A program made the translations under genes and the position numbers. Positions 38,124-47,151 of a stretch of 64,000 bases of DNA are shown one piece after another; the first letter of the stretch is position 1; each line of letters starts with the position of its first letter. This stretch comes from Coleofasciculus sp. FACHB-T130 (lineage in GTDB: Bacteria > Cyanobacteriota > Cyanobacteriia > Cyanobacteriales > FACHB-T130), in contig NZ_JACJOG010000030.1 in NCBI RefSeq assembly GCF_014695375.1, positions 62,001 to 126,000 on the forward strand. Reading direction: 5' to 3'. Below the pieces are notes generated by a model, which was given only the letters and a program-made list of their open reading frames with translations, was not told the DNA's origin and did not search any database.

Positions 38124-40868
38124 GTGTTGAGGAGTGGTTTTGGTTTGAAGCGGGAACGCCAGGGAAAGGAAAAATCTCAGGCTTGGAATTGGGTATTTTT
38201 AGTTGTAAATTTTTCCTGTTTATTTTTTAATTCTTTTCCTGCCGGTGCCGCACCGGGTGTACTGGGAGTCGTGAAAACCCAGGACAATGCTAACCAATGG
38301 GAGGGGATTACAACCCGCCTAGGACTAAGTGGTGTTGCCTACTGTGTGGTGGATTTACAACAAGTCCGGCAGGCGGCAGATTTAGCAGGGACACAGGTTT
38401 TATTTTTACCGAATGTTGAAACCCTAAGTGCTGTACAGGTACAAGCAATCCAAGAATGGATGGGTAAAGGCGGGCGAGCGATCGCTACTGGGCCTTTAGG
38501 CACGCTTTCCCAAGCGAATGTGCGATCGCAATTGCGATCGCTCTTTGGCGCTTACTGGGGATTCGGTTTACAAAGCCCCTCCACCTTGGCACCCGCACCC
38601 GCTAAAAATCAGGGTTGGGTGCAACAGAACGGACTTGCCGGAACCGCCCAGGGGGGTGTAATCATTCCCGCTGGATTGACCAGTCAAACCGCTGCTGTCT
38701 GGAAGTCGGTTGAGAATCCACCGGCGGTCGTAACCACCGATCGCTCGGTCTTTCTGGGCTGGCGTTGGGGCGTCGATACTGCCTCTAGCCCAAACCTGGA
38801 TAGCGCATGGTTGCGGGCATCCCTGAACCGCTACGGGGGAGTGAGAACAGCCAAAAATGCACCAACCAATGCGCCCCAGCAGTGTTCCTCCCCAGCCGGA
38901 ACCACTGCGGCTGCCACACCACGCCCGCCAAACGGGCAGCCAAATTCAACGAATTCCGTTTCTCCAGGGACTGCGGCAGGTGGGACGCCTGCCGCTTCCC
39001 GCACCCAGTCGGGAACCCCTATCCTTTTCCCTCCTGCCCCAGCAACCCAAGCCGCAGACGTCAACGCCGATGGTTTAGTGGCTCCACCTGGACTCGAAGT
39101 AAAACCAAGCTCCCAGCTCATCACAGGCGGACAAGCAACCGCCATGCGCCAGGAGTTGGAAGCGCTCATCGGACGCTTTGAGAGTGCAATGTTAACTGCC
39201 AACGCCACGAACAAGGTGGGAACGGCAAACGGAAATAATTCCTCAACCCAAACCAAGCTCATCGCTCAAACTTCTTCACGCTCTAATCAGGAATCAGCCC
39301 TCAAAACTGCCCGGACAGGGTTGCAACAATTTCTTCAGCTAGTTGCCCAAAAAGACTACAGCGCTGCCCGACAGCAATGGCTCCAGGCGCGACGAACTCT
39401 CTGGGACAACTATCCCACCGACCGACCCCAAGGACAGTCAGAAATTCGGGCGATGTGGTTAGATCGGGGTACCATTGTCAGCGCTGGTTCGGAGCAAAAA
39501 TTAGCAAAAATTTTCGACCGACTAGCAGCGGCAGGGTTTAACACGGTCTTTTTTGAAACAGTCAATGCGGGATATCCCATTTATCCCAGTCGCGTCGCTC
39601 AGATTCAGAATCCTTTGGTACGCGGCTGGGACCCCCTAGCTAGCGCAGTCAAACTCGCTCATGAGCGCGGCATGGAGTTGCACGCCTGGGTATGGATTTT
39701 CGCCGTCGGCAACCAGCGTCATAACACCTTAGTCAAGCTTCCGAAAGAGTATCCCGGCCCGGTACTCGATCTGCATCCCACCTGGGCAGGCTACGATAAC
39801 CGGGGGCGTTTGTTCCACTTGGGTTCGGGAAAAACGTTTCTCGATCCGGCGAATCCGGAGGTACGGCGCTACTTAATACAGATGTTGGGGGAAATTGCCA
39901 CAAACTATCAAGTGGATGGCATTCAGTTCGATTACATTCGCTATCCTTTTCAAGATCCCCGTGCGGGTTATGCTTTTGGCTACGGTACAGCCGCTCGTCA
40001 GCAATTTCAGCAGTTACACGGGGTCGATCCGGCAAAGATTTCGCCGAAAGATCGCAATCTATGGCAAAAGTGGACGCAATTTCGCACCAATGCCATTAAC
40101 AGTTTTGTAGCAGATGCATCGAAAAGCCTACGCGCCTTAAAACCGAACCTGATTGTGTCAGCGGCAGTGTTTCCTTTTCCTGAAACTGAGCGCTTGCAAA
40201 AACTACAACAACATTGGGAAGTCTGGGCGCAGCGCGGAGATGTAGATTTGCTGGTGCCGATGACTTACGCTTTAGATACTAACAAACTCCAGAGTTTGGC
40301 ACAGCCTTTACTTACTCAGGCTTTACTGGGTTCAACTCTAGTTTTGCCCTCGATTCGTTTACTGAATCTGCCAGATGTTGTGGCAATCGATCAAATACAA
40401 GCGCTGCGGAATTTTCCTGCCAGCGGTTACGCTCTATTTGCCGCCGAAAATCTCAACGAAAATCTGCAAGGAATCTTCCGCCGCACTCAGGGGAGGGAAA
40501 TAAAATCATCCACAGAACCATTACCTTATCGCCAACCTTTCCTAGCCGCTGCGACTCGTTACGCGGCACTCCAAAAAGAATGGGATTTTCTTTTAGAAAC
40601 TAACCAGTTTGGGATTAAGGAACCAGCACTCTCGGAATGGCGCAAACAATCAGAGACTCTCTCAAATACACTGAATCAGCTGGCTGCGAATCCTTCTGCG
40701 AATAATCTGGCAAAGGCGAAAATTTCACTCCAAGCTTTTAAATTTCAGTTCAATCAATGGATGAAACAGGAAGGTATAGAGCAGCCCTACCAAGTTCAAG
40801 TTTGGGATAACCGTTTGGCAACTTTGGAAAGGCTACTGCGCTATGGCGAGCGAGGAATTAAGAATTAA
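38124..40868 (+). CDS. Exported GHL10-type glycoside-hydrolase-like protein (DUF187)
   Basis: 914 residues from a GTG at 38124 with CAGGAG about 8 bases upstream. A hydrophobic segment after a basic stretch (about residues 18-42, then PAGAAPG) looks like a signal peptide. The N-terminal part contains an extra region before a Ser/Pro/Thr-rich linker (about 240-320). The GHL10 barrel spans about 435-760: EIRAMWLDRGTIVSAG, AAGFNTVFFETVNAGYPIYPS, LHAWVWIF, VDGIQFDYIRYPF and VPMTYALD. The family is related to glycosyl hydrolase families and is thought to act on cell-wall or extracellular sugars; substrate not known. A helical domain of about 120 residues closes the protein. Confidence 0.9.
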   Translation: MLRSGFGLKRERQGKEKSQAWNWVFLVVNFSCLFFNSFPAGAAPGVLGVVKTQDNANQWEGITTRLGLSGVAYCVVDLQQVRQAADLAGTQVLFLPNVETLSAVQVQAIQEWMGKGGRAIATGPLGTLSQANVRSQLRSLFGAYWGFGLQSPSTLAPAPAKNQGWVQQNGLAGTAQGGVIIPAGLTSQTAAVWKSVENPPAVVTTDRSVFLGWRWGVDTASSPNLDSAWLRASLNRYGGVRTAKNAPTNAPQQCSSPAGTTAAATPRPPNGQPNSTNSVSPGTAAGGTPAASRTQSGTPILFPPAPATQAADVNADGLVAPPGLEVKPSSQLITGGQATAMRQELEALIGRFESAMLTANATNKVGTANGNNSSTQTKLIAQTSSRSNQESALKTARTGLQQFLQLVAQKDYSAARQQWLQARRTLWDNYPTDRPQGQSEIRAMWLDRGTIVSAGSEQKLAKIFDRLAAAGFNTVFFETVNAGYPIYPSRVAQIQNPLVRGWDPLASAVKLAHERGMELHAWVWIFAVGNQRHNTLVKLPKEYPGPVLDLHPTWAGYDNRGRLFHLGSGKTFLDPANPEVRRYLIQMLGEIATNYQVDGIQFDYIRYPFQDPRAGYAFGYGTAARQQFQQLHGVDPAKISPKDRNLWQKWTQFRTNAINSFVADASKSLRALKPNLIVSAAVFPFPETERLQKLQQHWEVWAQRGDVDLLVPMTYALDTNKLQSLAQPLLTQALLGSTLVLPSIRLLNLPDVVAIDQIQALRNFPASGYALFAAENLNENLQGIFRRTQGREIKSSTEPLPYRQPFLAAATRYAALQKEWDFLLETNQFGIKEPALSEWRKQSETLSNTLNQLAANPSANNLAKAKISLQAFKFQFNQWMKQEGIEQPYQVQVWDNRLATLERLLRYGERGIKN

Positions 40869-40949
40869 AGATTCAAAAATAGGTGAAAAAAGCGATATAT
40901 TGCCTATTTCTGAACTTATTTCCCATCCCAAGAAACGCTCAACCGTCTG

Positions 40950-41339
40950 TCATCGAGTGACTTGGAATGTTCCAAAAATCACTGTCATAATTAGTGCAAC
41001 AGCAACAAAGAAGACCGCTATCAATATCAGCCAGTATTGGAGTGTATAAAGTTTTCTAAGTTCCCCAAGGGCACCAATCAAATTTTCCATATCGCTTCCC
41101 TGAGTATCGACAATAAGCTGGAAAGAAGAGGCTGCTTTACTTGTCCATAAACCAATGAAGATTTGAACAACGCCAGTGATAATGCCGCCAATTTCACCTT
41201 TTGCGATACTGACAATCCCATCTATAACCAGAAGCACCCCTAAAGCGATCAGAAAGTAGCTAACAAAGCGCATTTTCTGAGCAAGATCCCGAATCAGCTG
41301 GTTCTGCGTCTGGTCAAATTCGTACACTCGACTGTCCAT
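40950..41339 (-). CDS. Small membrane protein with three hydrophobic segments
   Basis: 129 residues from the ATG at 41337-41339, chosen because GGGAGAAAG stands 7-9 bases upstream; a frame starting at 41366 is longer but lacks such a site. Helices: about residues 24-46 (YFLIALGVLLVIDGIVSIA), 52-70, and 104-125. A soluble loop between helices 2 and 3 carries DTQGSDMENLIGALGELRK. Not recognised beyond a membrane protein of a type seen in cyanobacteria. It converges on the GHL10 gene. Confidence 0.65.
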   Translation of the reverse strand: MDSRVYEFDQTQNQLIRDLAQKMRFVSYFLIALGVLLVIDGIVSIAKGEIGGIITGVVQIFIGLWTSKAASSFQLIVDTQGSDMENLIGALGELRKLYTLQYWLILIAVFFVAVALIMTVIFGTFQVTR

Positions 41340-41559
41340 TTTACGCTTTCTCCCGCACGAGCTCACTCAGATTTTACGATATTGCTGCCAGATTGAAATC
41401 ACTTTGAGTGCAAAAAACTAAGAGCGATCGCTTTTTACCGTAATCAATACTACGTAAGTAGGTGTCAATAAACGTAGGCTCTTGATAGTTCTTAGTTCAT
41501 AGCAATGAACCATCCAACTTCTCCGACCGAAAAATTTTGTAGATAGTTAAAATCCAAAT

Positions 41560-42681
41560 CTATGATTGCACAATGGGTCTAGGGAGCCGAAACCAAAATC
41601 GGGAACCTCGTTCACTACGGGGTGAATAACCAATACTGCCACCCCAGCGTTCAACCGTAATCCGACAAAAATAAAGTCCTAAACCGGCTTTGCCAGCTTT
41701 CTCTGTACCTTGAGAAAATTTTTGAAACAAATTTTTTGAAAGCTCCGGCGGTACACCAAAACCCTCATCGTCCACACTCACCAAAATAAATTCTCCATCT
41801 TCTTTGAGGTTAACTGTCACAGTAGAACCAGATGGACTATGTCTAAGAGCATTTTCTACTAAGTTAAAAAGAACTCTCTCCAAACGCGAGTTTTCCCCAA
41901 CTACCTTCCAATCTTTCGAGCTATTAATGTCAGCAGCCAATTGCAACTGCATTTTATGGAATGTAAAAGTTGGTAATAAAGCATCTACCACTTCCATTGC
42001 ACAAATCATTGCATCTGGAGCGTGAGCAGGATCGAGTGAAAAAGCCTCTAGTGATTTTACCTCGGCAGAAAATGCCTTCAATATTTCCTGAATCAACATC
42101 TCTTGCTTGGTACATTGCTTCCTCCCAATTTCTAGACGTTCTCTGCCTTTGGGTGTCAGATTGTCTAAAGCAAGAAGTGCAAAGCAGCAGTTAAGTCCCG
42201 TTAGTTGTCCTGCTATGTCGTGTACAAAGCAGTGAAGCAGAATTTCTTTTTTCTGTATCTCTTTAATCAGATGTTGATAAGTTAAATTATTTTGTCTGGC
42301 TTTTTGGATCAGAGACTGTTTCTCTTCATAAGCAATTCCCAAACACTCAATCAAGAGTATTTTCTTATCTTTCAGGCAAACCGCTGATGCCTCTAGATGG
42401 CATTCGTTTCCCAATACATTTATCTCTGTCCAAAGCCCCGATCTTAGAGGTTCTGTACCCTTGGTCGCCCAGAAATCTTCAGCATCAATGAGAAAATTGT
42501 CTAGAAAAGGAAATTGCTGACCCAAATTTAATCTATCTGGTTCCTGCGTAATATCTACATAGAAATAATTAAACCAATCTGGTTTTGTACCAACTATTGC
42601 AAAATAGCCATTATCCAGACGTTCTAAAACTACAACATTAAGGGCAGCAAAAAGGTCGTCCGTAATAGATTCATTCATCAT
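41560..42681 (-). CDS. Sensor histidine kinase, last gene of the GTPase operon
   Basis: 373 residues from the ATG at 42679-42681, which overlaps the TGA of the preceding gene by 4 bp (ATGA-type coupling); another ATG follows immediately. N-terminal 115 residues look PAS-like. A short coiled segment follows (about 115-145). The phosphoacceptor helix has HCFVHDIAGQLTGL, so the H-box begins HDI rather than HExxxP. The ATPase domain has LVENALRHSP (N), VDDEGFGVP (G1), LFQKFSQG (F) and AGLGLYFCRITVE (G2), all apparently functional. No membrane helix. The tight overlap says that it is made together with the cyclase-like protein and GTPase, so it probably reports the state of that complex. No response regulator is adjacent. 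Confidence 0.88.
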   Translation of the reverse strand: MMNESITDDLFAALNVVVLERLDNGYFAIVGTKPDWFNYFYVDITQEPDRLNLGQQFPFLDNFLIDAEDFWATKGTEPLRSGLWTEINVLGNECHLEASAVCLKDKKILLIECLGIAYEEKQSLIQKARQNNLTYQHLIKEIQKKEILLHCFVHDIAGQLTGLNCCFALLALDNLTPKGRERLEIGRKQCTKQEMLIQEILKAFSAEVKSLEAFSLDPAHAPDAMICAMEVVDALLPTFTFHKMQLQLAADINSSKDWKVVGENSRLERVLFNLVENALRHSPSGSTVTVNLKEDGEFILVSVDDEGFGVPPELSKNLFQKFSQGTEKAGKAGLGLYFCRITVERWGGSIGYSPRSERGSRFWFRLPRPIVQS

Positions 42682-43694
42682 TTCACCAGGCAAGAATAAG
42701 TTCGTATAGGTTCAACAATTCCTTTTAATAGAAGGATATTTTCTAAAAAATCTTTTTTTATCTCATCAAGCTCTTGAAATGTATTTTCGTCGATGAGAAT
42801 CTCGCTGGGACGTGCCTGACTTTCCAAGCAAGCTGCTAAATTAACATAGTAGCCAATAGCAGTGAACATTCTGCTACCTTTGCTACCCAAAATACCGAAA
42901 GTAACGGGTCCCGAAGCGATACCAATAGCGATTTCGAGAGTTAAACCAAGCTCGCCTTTCCTCGCTTCACCTATCTCTGCAATGGCCTCAATTATGTCTC
43001 GTGCAGCTTTTATTGCCTGATTTTTAGGACATCCCGTTGAGGCAATAACCCCAAAGAAAGCCGTTATTACATCTCCAGTTATTTTATTGACTATCCCAGC
43101 TTCATCAATAAGTATCTGTATCATAATAGGGATACATAAATTTAATGTTTTAAAAACTACTTCTGGAGGGTTATTTTCACTGTAGGAAGTGAGTCCACAA
43201 ATATGGATGGAAAGAATAGTAACATCCCGCCGTTCTCCTCTCTCTTGAAGAGTCAGCAACGTTTGTGGCAATTGGGTAATATCCTTCCCAAAATATTGAT
43301 TTAATATTTTACAGTGTTCCTCTCGCAAAAGGTTCAATTCGTTTCCTTGTTGTTGCATCAGACGGTGCTGGCTTTCTTCCAAGGTTGCATCTAATAGCAA
43401 TACCCAGTCTCTCTCTTCGCCAGGTACAAGATGGACATCTGCGGAAAGCCCATATTCCGTTTTCATGCAAGGGATACAGATAGGAGAACCGTTCAGGGGA
43501 AAAAGACCTTCTAGAAAAAAGACTTGTTTCCCGATATATTCTCCTTTTTGCAAATCATTCACTCCATAGGCTTCCAGTTTCCCGCCCCAATCTGACAAGC
43601 GACCATCTTTTTCTACCAGGAGATAGGCTGGAGAACGATTTTCAACAGCCAAAGTGTGAATATAATTCAGAATTGGCGAAGGGAGGTCAAGCAT
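42678..43694 (-). CDS. PAS plus class III cyclase-homology protein, probably non-catalytic
   Basis: 338 residues. About 1-110 reads as a PAS-like sensor (YLLVEKDGRLSDWGGKLEAYG, WVLLLDATLEESQ). A coiled stretch follows. Residues about 150-335 are the cyclase homology domain: VTILSIHICGLTSYSE, KITGDVITAFFG, IGIASGPVTFG and GYYVNLAACLESQARPSEI. In active enzymes the first of these contains a metal-binding Asp (D-I-R/G-F); here the place holds His. The second Asp is present (TGD). The NxxxR that stabilises the transition state reads NLAAC, so the Arg is missing. I therefore infer a regulatory domain with lost or changed activity. It begins directly behind the GTPase stop codon (no gap). Confidence 0.85.
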   Translation of the reverse strand: MLDLPSPILNYIHTLAVENRSPAYLLVEKDGRLSDWGGKLEAYGVNDLQKGEYIGKQVFFLEGLFPLNGSPICIPCMKTEYGLSADVHLVPGEERDWVLLLDATLEESQHRLMQQQGNELNLLREEHCKILNQYFGKDITQLPQTLLTLQERGERRDVTILSIHICGLTSYSENNPPEVVFKTLNLCIPIMIQILIDEAGIVNKITGDVITAFFGVIASTGCPKNQAIKAARDIIEAIAEIGEARKGELGLTLEIAIGIASGPVTFGILGSKGSRMFTAIGYYVNLAACLESQARPSEILIDENTFQELDEIKKDFLENILLLKGIVEPIRTYSCLVK

Positions 43695-44195
43695 CTATGC
43701 CTCTATCATTTTCTTCGCAAGCGTTAGAAAAGCTTCTTCTACACCTAAACCTGTTTTTGCGCTGCTTTTAACGACCAGCCAACCTCTTTCTACTATTTCG
43801 TCCATTGCCGTATCATCAATATCCCATTCCTCCGTCAAATCCGATTTGTTGAGTACCAAAATGAAGGGAAGGGTGCCAATCGTATCTTCTACTCTTTTTT
43901 GAAGTGTAAAAGCTTTATCTAAGGTAGTGCGGCGGGTTCCATCAGCTACCAGGAAATAGCCTGACGAACCTCGCAGGTAAGACATCCGAACTTTTTGAAA
44001 TTCGTCTTCTCCGTAAAGATCCCAAAGAATAAGATTTAATTCTTTCCCTCCAATATTGAGTGATTTTTTGTCTATTTTTACTCCCACAGTCGTTTGATAA
44101 GTATCAGAGTAAATACTTTTAACAAACCGTGAGACTAAACTCGTTTTTCCGGTGGCGAAGGCACCCACCATACACATTTTTTTCTGTATCATCAC
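43695..44195 (-). CDS. Ras-like small GTPase
   Basis: 166 residues, one domain. P-loop G11-AFAT-G16-K17-T18; a switch I threonine in TTVGVKI; G3 as WDLYGED; G4 as NKSD; G5 as SSAK. The position equal to Gln61 of Ras (next to the G3 glycine) is Glu. The size and motif order match prokaryotic Rab/Ras-like GTPases rather than the larger MglA. No lipid-anchor Cys at the C-terminus. It overlaps the upstream OmpA gene by 4 bp and abuts the cyclase-homology gene, so all are translated together. Likely a nucleotide-controlled switch that links the envelope protein to the cyclase-like and kinase proteins; that role is inference. Confidence 0.9.
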   Translation of the reverse strand: MMIQKKMCMVGAFATGKTSLVSRFVKSIYSDTYQTTVGVKIDKKSLNIGGKELNLILWDLYGEDEFQKVRMSYLRGSSGYFLVADGTRRTTLDKAFTLQKRVEDTIGTLPFILVLNKSDLTEEWDIDDTAMDEIVERGWLVVKSSAKTGLGVEEAFLTLAKKMIEA

Positions 44196-45973
44196 TGAGT
44201 TATCTCTTTTTTGGAGGTATCAGTTATTATTACCTTGAAAGAGACGCTGCGATTCAATGCTCGATCCTGTTGGGTCGTTTCTTTATCCAAAATTTCTTTT
44301 GTGCCTACACCCACCGCAGAAAGATGGGTTTTCTTTATTCCTTGCGAAACTAGAGTAGAAAGGATCGCATCGGCACGCCCTTGGCTTAGGATCATATTTC
44401 TCTGCTCCGAGCCTATTTTATTAGCGTGTCCTAAAATTTCAATCTGGACAGCTTTACCTAAATAAGGCGCGGTATCGATAAGTTTTTGAACTTCTTTTAT
44501 TAGGTTTTTTATCATTATTTCCTGACCCGGTTCAAGTTGTGTACTTCCCTCTGTAAAAAAGAGTAACTGCTTTTCGATCTTGTTTTCACTAAGCTCAAGT
44601 TCTTTAAGTTCCATCTCAATAAGATTTTTTTCGTCAAATTTATTAATTCCGGGAATTGCTCGCACCAGTTTTCTGGTTTCAATAATCCATTGATAAGGAG
44701 CAGAACCTTCAGCACGAAGAGTGCCCTTTTCATCAACGATTAAAGATACAGTTGCCGGAGGTTGAAGCAAGTCTTTCGCTCTAATTTCAGTAAATTTTGG
44801 ATAAAAAGATAAGTAAGGCTCCCAGCGGCTAATAACTATTTTGGGATTAATATTTGATTCTTTCATGATCTTGATTGGATCTGCCGCCAAAGGATCTCGA
44901 AGTCCGGAAATAAAATATTTTCCCCGACGTTTCTCGGAAGTAACTACGGTCATTCCTGGCTGAGCATTTAATTTTTCCAAATACGCTGTCCATCGCTGTT
45001 TCTCTATGAAGTCAAAAAAGAACCAGCTACCCAAAGCTATTAATATAGAGCTTAATAAAATCCATAGAACAGGAGAAGGTTTTGTCTTTTTGGGTTGATA
45101 CTGGGCCTGAAAGCAATCTTCAAGATAAAGCGTGCTGCCTTCAAAGGGAGCAGTATCTCCCTCAAACGAATTAAATTTTTGGTCGTATTTGAGGTGAATT
45201 TTTTCTATTACTTCTTGGAAAACTAACTTAAATTCTTTGGGTGCATTTCCCCGGATAATCCCTGCTAATATTGCCTGCGGACCAGGTTCAATCCAGATAG
45301 TGAGTTCGCCAAACTGCAACGTTTCTAGGGAATCGCCGGTTTGTACGCTAAAAGAGTCTTGGACAAAATCCCGGATCGCTGTTAACATCGCTGAAACTAA
45401 GTCTGCATCCTGAGCGGCTACGTTTGGCGCTACTACGTGCTGAAGTAACAATCCAGTTTTTTTATGAATCAAAAAAACTTGTTCAACTCGATAGAGAAGA
45501 GTGCGGAGAAGAACAACTTCGGCAAATGATTTTCCTGTCTGTAAAGCTTCCAATCTCCACTTAAAGCCTTGTGGAGACAAGCTGTGTTCAACAGTTTGAT
45601 TGAGGGACTGGACTGTAGTTTCTAAAGCAGTTGCGATCGCTTTGCGCGTGGCAGGGCCGATTACGGGGAAAATCGCCTCTGACAGGATATTCAGGTCTTT
45701 TGTGACCGATAAATGAATCGCTTCTTCAACCGTTGGCACGATTGCTTCGCTTAGCTGCTTATCTCGCATTGTCCGTAGGATAATCGCCTCTGGAAGCAGT
45801 TGGCTGATATCCTCTGCATGAATATTGGGATTATTTAGTCGCTCATGCAGTTTATCAAGTTCGCTTTGCTCAAAACCAAGAAGCAAACTCCGAAGTTCTG
45901 AGAGATCCTCGTTCGTTGAAAGATTATTTTCTGGAGTATTGCTAGATAAATCATGGGTAGAAGAGTCAGCCAT
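44192..45973 (-). CDS. Transmembrane protein with C-terminal OmpA domain and possible longin/roadblock-like cytosolic part
   Basis: 593 residues. No signal peptide; one membrane helix at about 299-321 (VLWILLSSILIALGSWFFF) places the first 298 residues in the cytosol and the rest in the periplasm. The cytosolic part has a helical section (25-155) and, about 160-265, a beta/alpha region with FLIHKKTGLLLQHVV and LTIWIEPGPQAILAGIIRG that resembles longin or roadblock folds (weak). The periplasmic part has a BON-like stretch (about 385-450) and an OmpA-C domain (about 470-585) with LFFTEGSTQLEPG, GHANKIGSEQRN and LSQGRADAIL. The usual Asp of the peptidoglycan-binding GHTD motif is replaced (GHAN); the Arg is kept. 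It overlaps the GTPase gene by 4 bp. Confidence 0.85.
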   Translation of the reverse strand: MADSSTHDLSSNTPENNLSTNEDLSELRSLLLGFEQSELDKLHERLNNPNIHAEDISQLLPEAIILRTMRDKQLSEAIVPTVEEAIHLSVTKDLNILSEAIFPVIGPATRKAIATALETTVQSLNQTVEHSLSPQGFKWRLEALQTGKSFAEVVLLRTLLYRVEQVFLIHKKTGLLLQHVVAPNVAAQDADLVSAMLTAIRDFVQDSFSVQTGDSLETLQFGELTIWIEPGPQAILAGIIRGNAPKEFKLVFQEVIEKIHLKYDQKFNSFEGDTAPFEGSTLYLEDCFQAQYQPKKTKPSPVLWILLSSILIALGSWFFFDFIEKQRWTAYLEKLNAQPGMTVVTSEKRRGKYFISGLRDPLAADPIKIMKESNINPKIVISRWEPYLSFYPKFTEIRAKDLLQPPATVSLIVDEKGTLRAEGSAPYQWIIETRKLVRAIPGINKFDEKNLIEMELKELELSENKIEKQLLFFTEGSTQLEPGQEIMIKNLIKEVQKLIDTAPYLGKAVQIEILGHANKIGSEQRNMILSQGRADAILSTLVSQGIKKTHLSAVGVGTKEILDKETTQQDRALNRSVSFKVIITDTSKKEITQ

Positions 45974-46099
45974 TGCTCAAATCCCCCTATTCACAACTAA
46001 ATTATTATGCCGACATCAGATGAGGGAGCTAGAGCGATTTAGTAGTCTATGGACGGATAATTTTGGATTCCCCCCTTAAAAATCTCTTTTGTAGAAAAA

Positions 46100-46723
46100 T
46101 TATTCATTTCGAGAAATTCCCGGTTGAGTGTTAAGTCTCATTGCTAGTTCTGCAAACAGAGATGCCAGAGTTGAACGGTCTGTTTTATCCTTACGAAGTT
46201 CTTGGGCTTCTCGTTCAAGCGCAGCCAAAAGTTCTTCATATTTTTGCCTAATCTCATCGTCCAAATTTTTAGATTGTTCTAAAATCTGCTGACGTAACTC
46301 TCGCTCTTTCGTTGTAGTTTGTTCATCCAGTTGCGCGAGCTTCTTTTCCAAAGAACCAATCAAGTTTTTTAATTCCTGAGAAAGCCCTTTTACTGATTCG
46401 TCTCGTTCTGATTGCTCAGTTTTTAATCGGTCAGTTATAGATTCAAGTTCTTTTCGGAGGTAGTTTTCAATATTATCTAAACGTTTTCTCGTGTCATCGC
46501 GTAAGTTAGTGGATTCTTTCACTAAACGTTCTTCCAAACGAGCAAACCTTTTTTCGTATTCTCGCGTCTGATTCCCAAAAAGAATATCTCTGACTTTATC
46601 GAGATTTCCACTTTCTGTCCCATTTACACTAGGAAGCGAGGAATCACTTTTAGACTGAATTGGATTTGTTTGAGCGGATTCCAATTCTATATAATTGATG
46701 TAATTTTCTTCCGAAGAACTCAT
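46100..46723 (-). CDS. Coiled-coil protein, probable first gene of the GTPase operon
   Basis: 207 residues, no membrane segment. Residues 1-45 are Ser/Asn/Glu-rich and disordered. About 50-190 is continuous heptad-like coiled coil rich in Glu, Lys, Arg and Leu (KRFARLEERLVKES, KGLSQELKNLIGSLEKKL). A short end helix follows. AAGGATTAA stands before the ATG. It is 126 bp upstream of the OmpA gene in the same direction, close enough for one transcript. Such a rod may link or space the cytosolic parts of the system. Function unknown; assignment to the operon is by position. Confidence 0.75.
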   Translation of the reverse strand: MSSSEENYINYIELESAQTNPIQSKSDSSLPSVNGTESGNLDKVRDILFGNQTREYEKRFARLEERLVKESTNLRDDTRKRLDNIENYLRKELESITDRLKTEQSERDESVKGLSQELKNLIGSLEKKLAQLDEQTTTKERELRQQILEQSKNLDDEIRQKYEELLAALEREAQELRKDKTDRSTLASLFAELAMRLNTQPGISRNE

Positions 46724-47151
46724 AAATTTAATCCTTTATTAAAGAGACTTATTGTTGTCTTATCTTCTTGTTTTTTAGGCAAGGAAGAAGTGGTTTATGG
46801 CGGCAAACCAGTAAATCGAGTTGTCTTCTAGAGCGCAAAAACCTCGCTTTTCGTACATTAAGACTTTACCCTAAAGGTCAGCGTCAGTAAATGCAAGGGC
46901 TAAAAGGACTGCCACAAGTATAAAAAAATCTATATTGCAAAGAACGGAAGGCTAGCCTTTTGCATCTTCCGTTACCATTTCCGTAAGGGGTGGACAAGGC
47001 ACAAGCTAAAGTTGTTTCTGCCTTTACTGCTATCTTGCCTAAGAAAGTCAATACTTATGAGAAAGTTGTAACAAACCAAAACATATATTGATAGCCTCTG
47101 CGCCCTAAGAAAACTCACCTAATAAATCTCTGCAAAGTTCCTCAGAATACA
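46724..47151. other. Intergenic region upstream of the GTPase operon
   Basis: About 430 bp that must contain the operon promoter and the end of the YihY transcription unit's downstream region. No hairpin or repeat family that I would defend; no reading frame with coding character. Confidence 0.4.
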
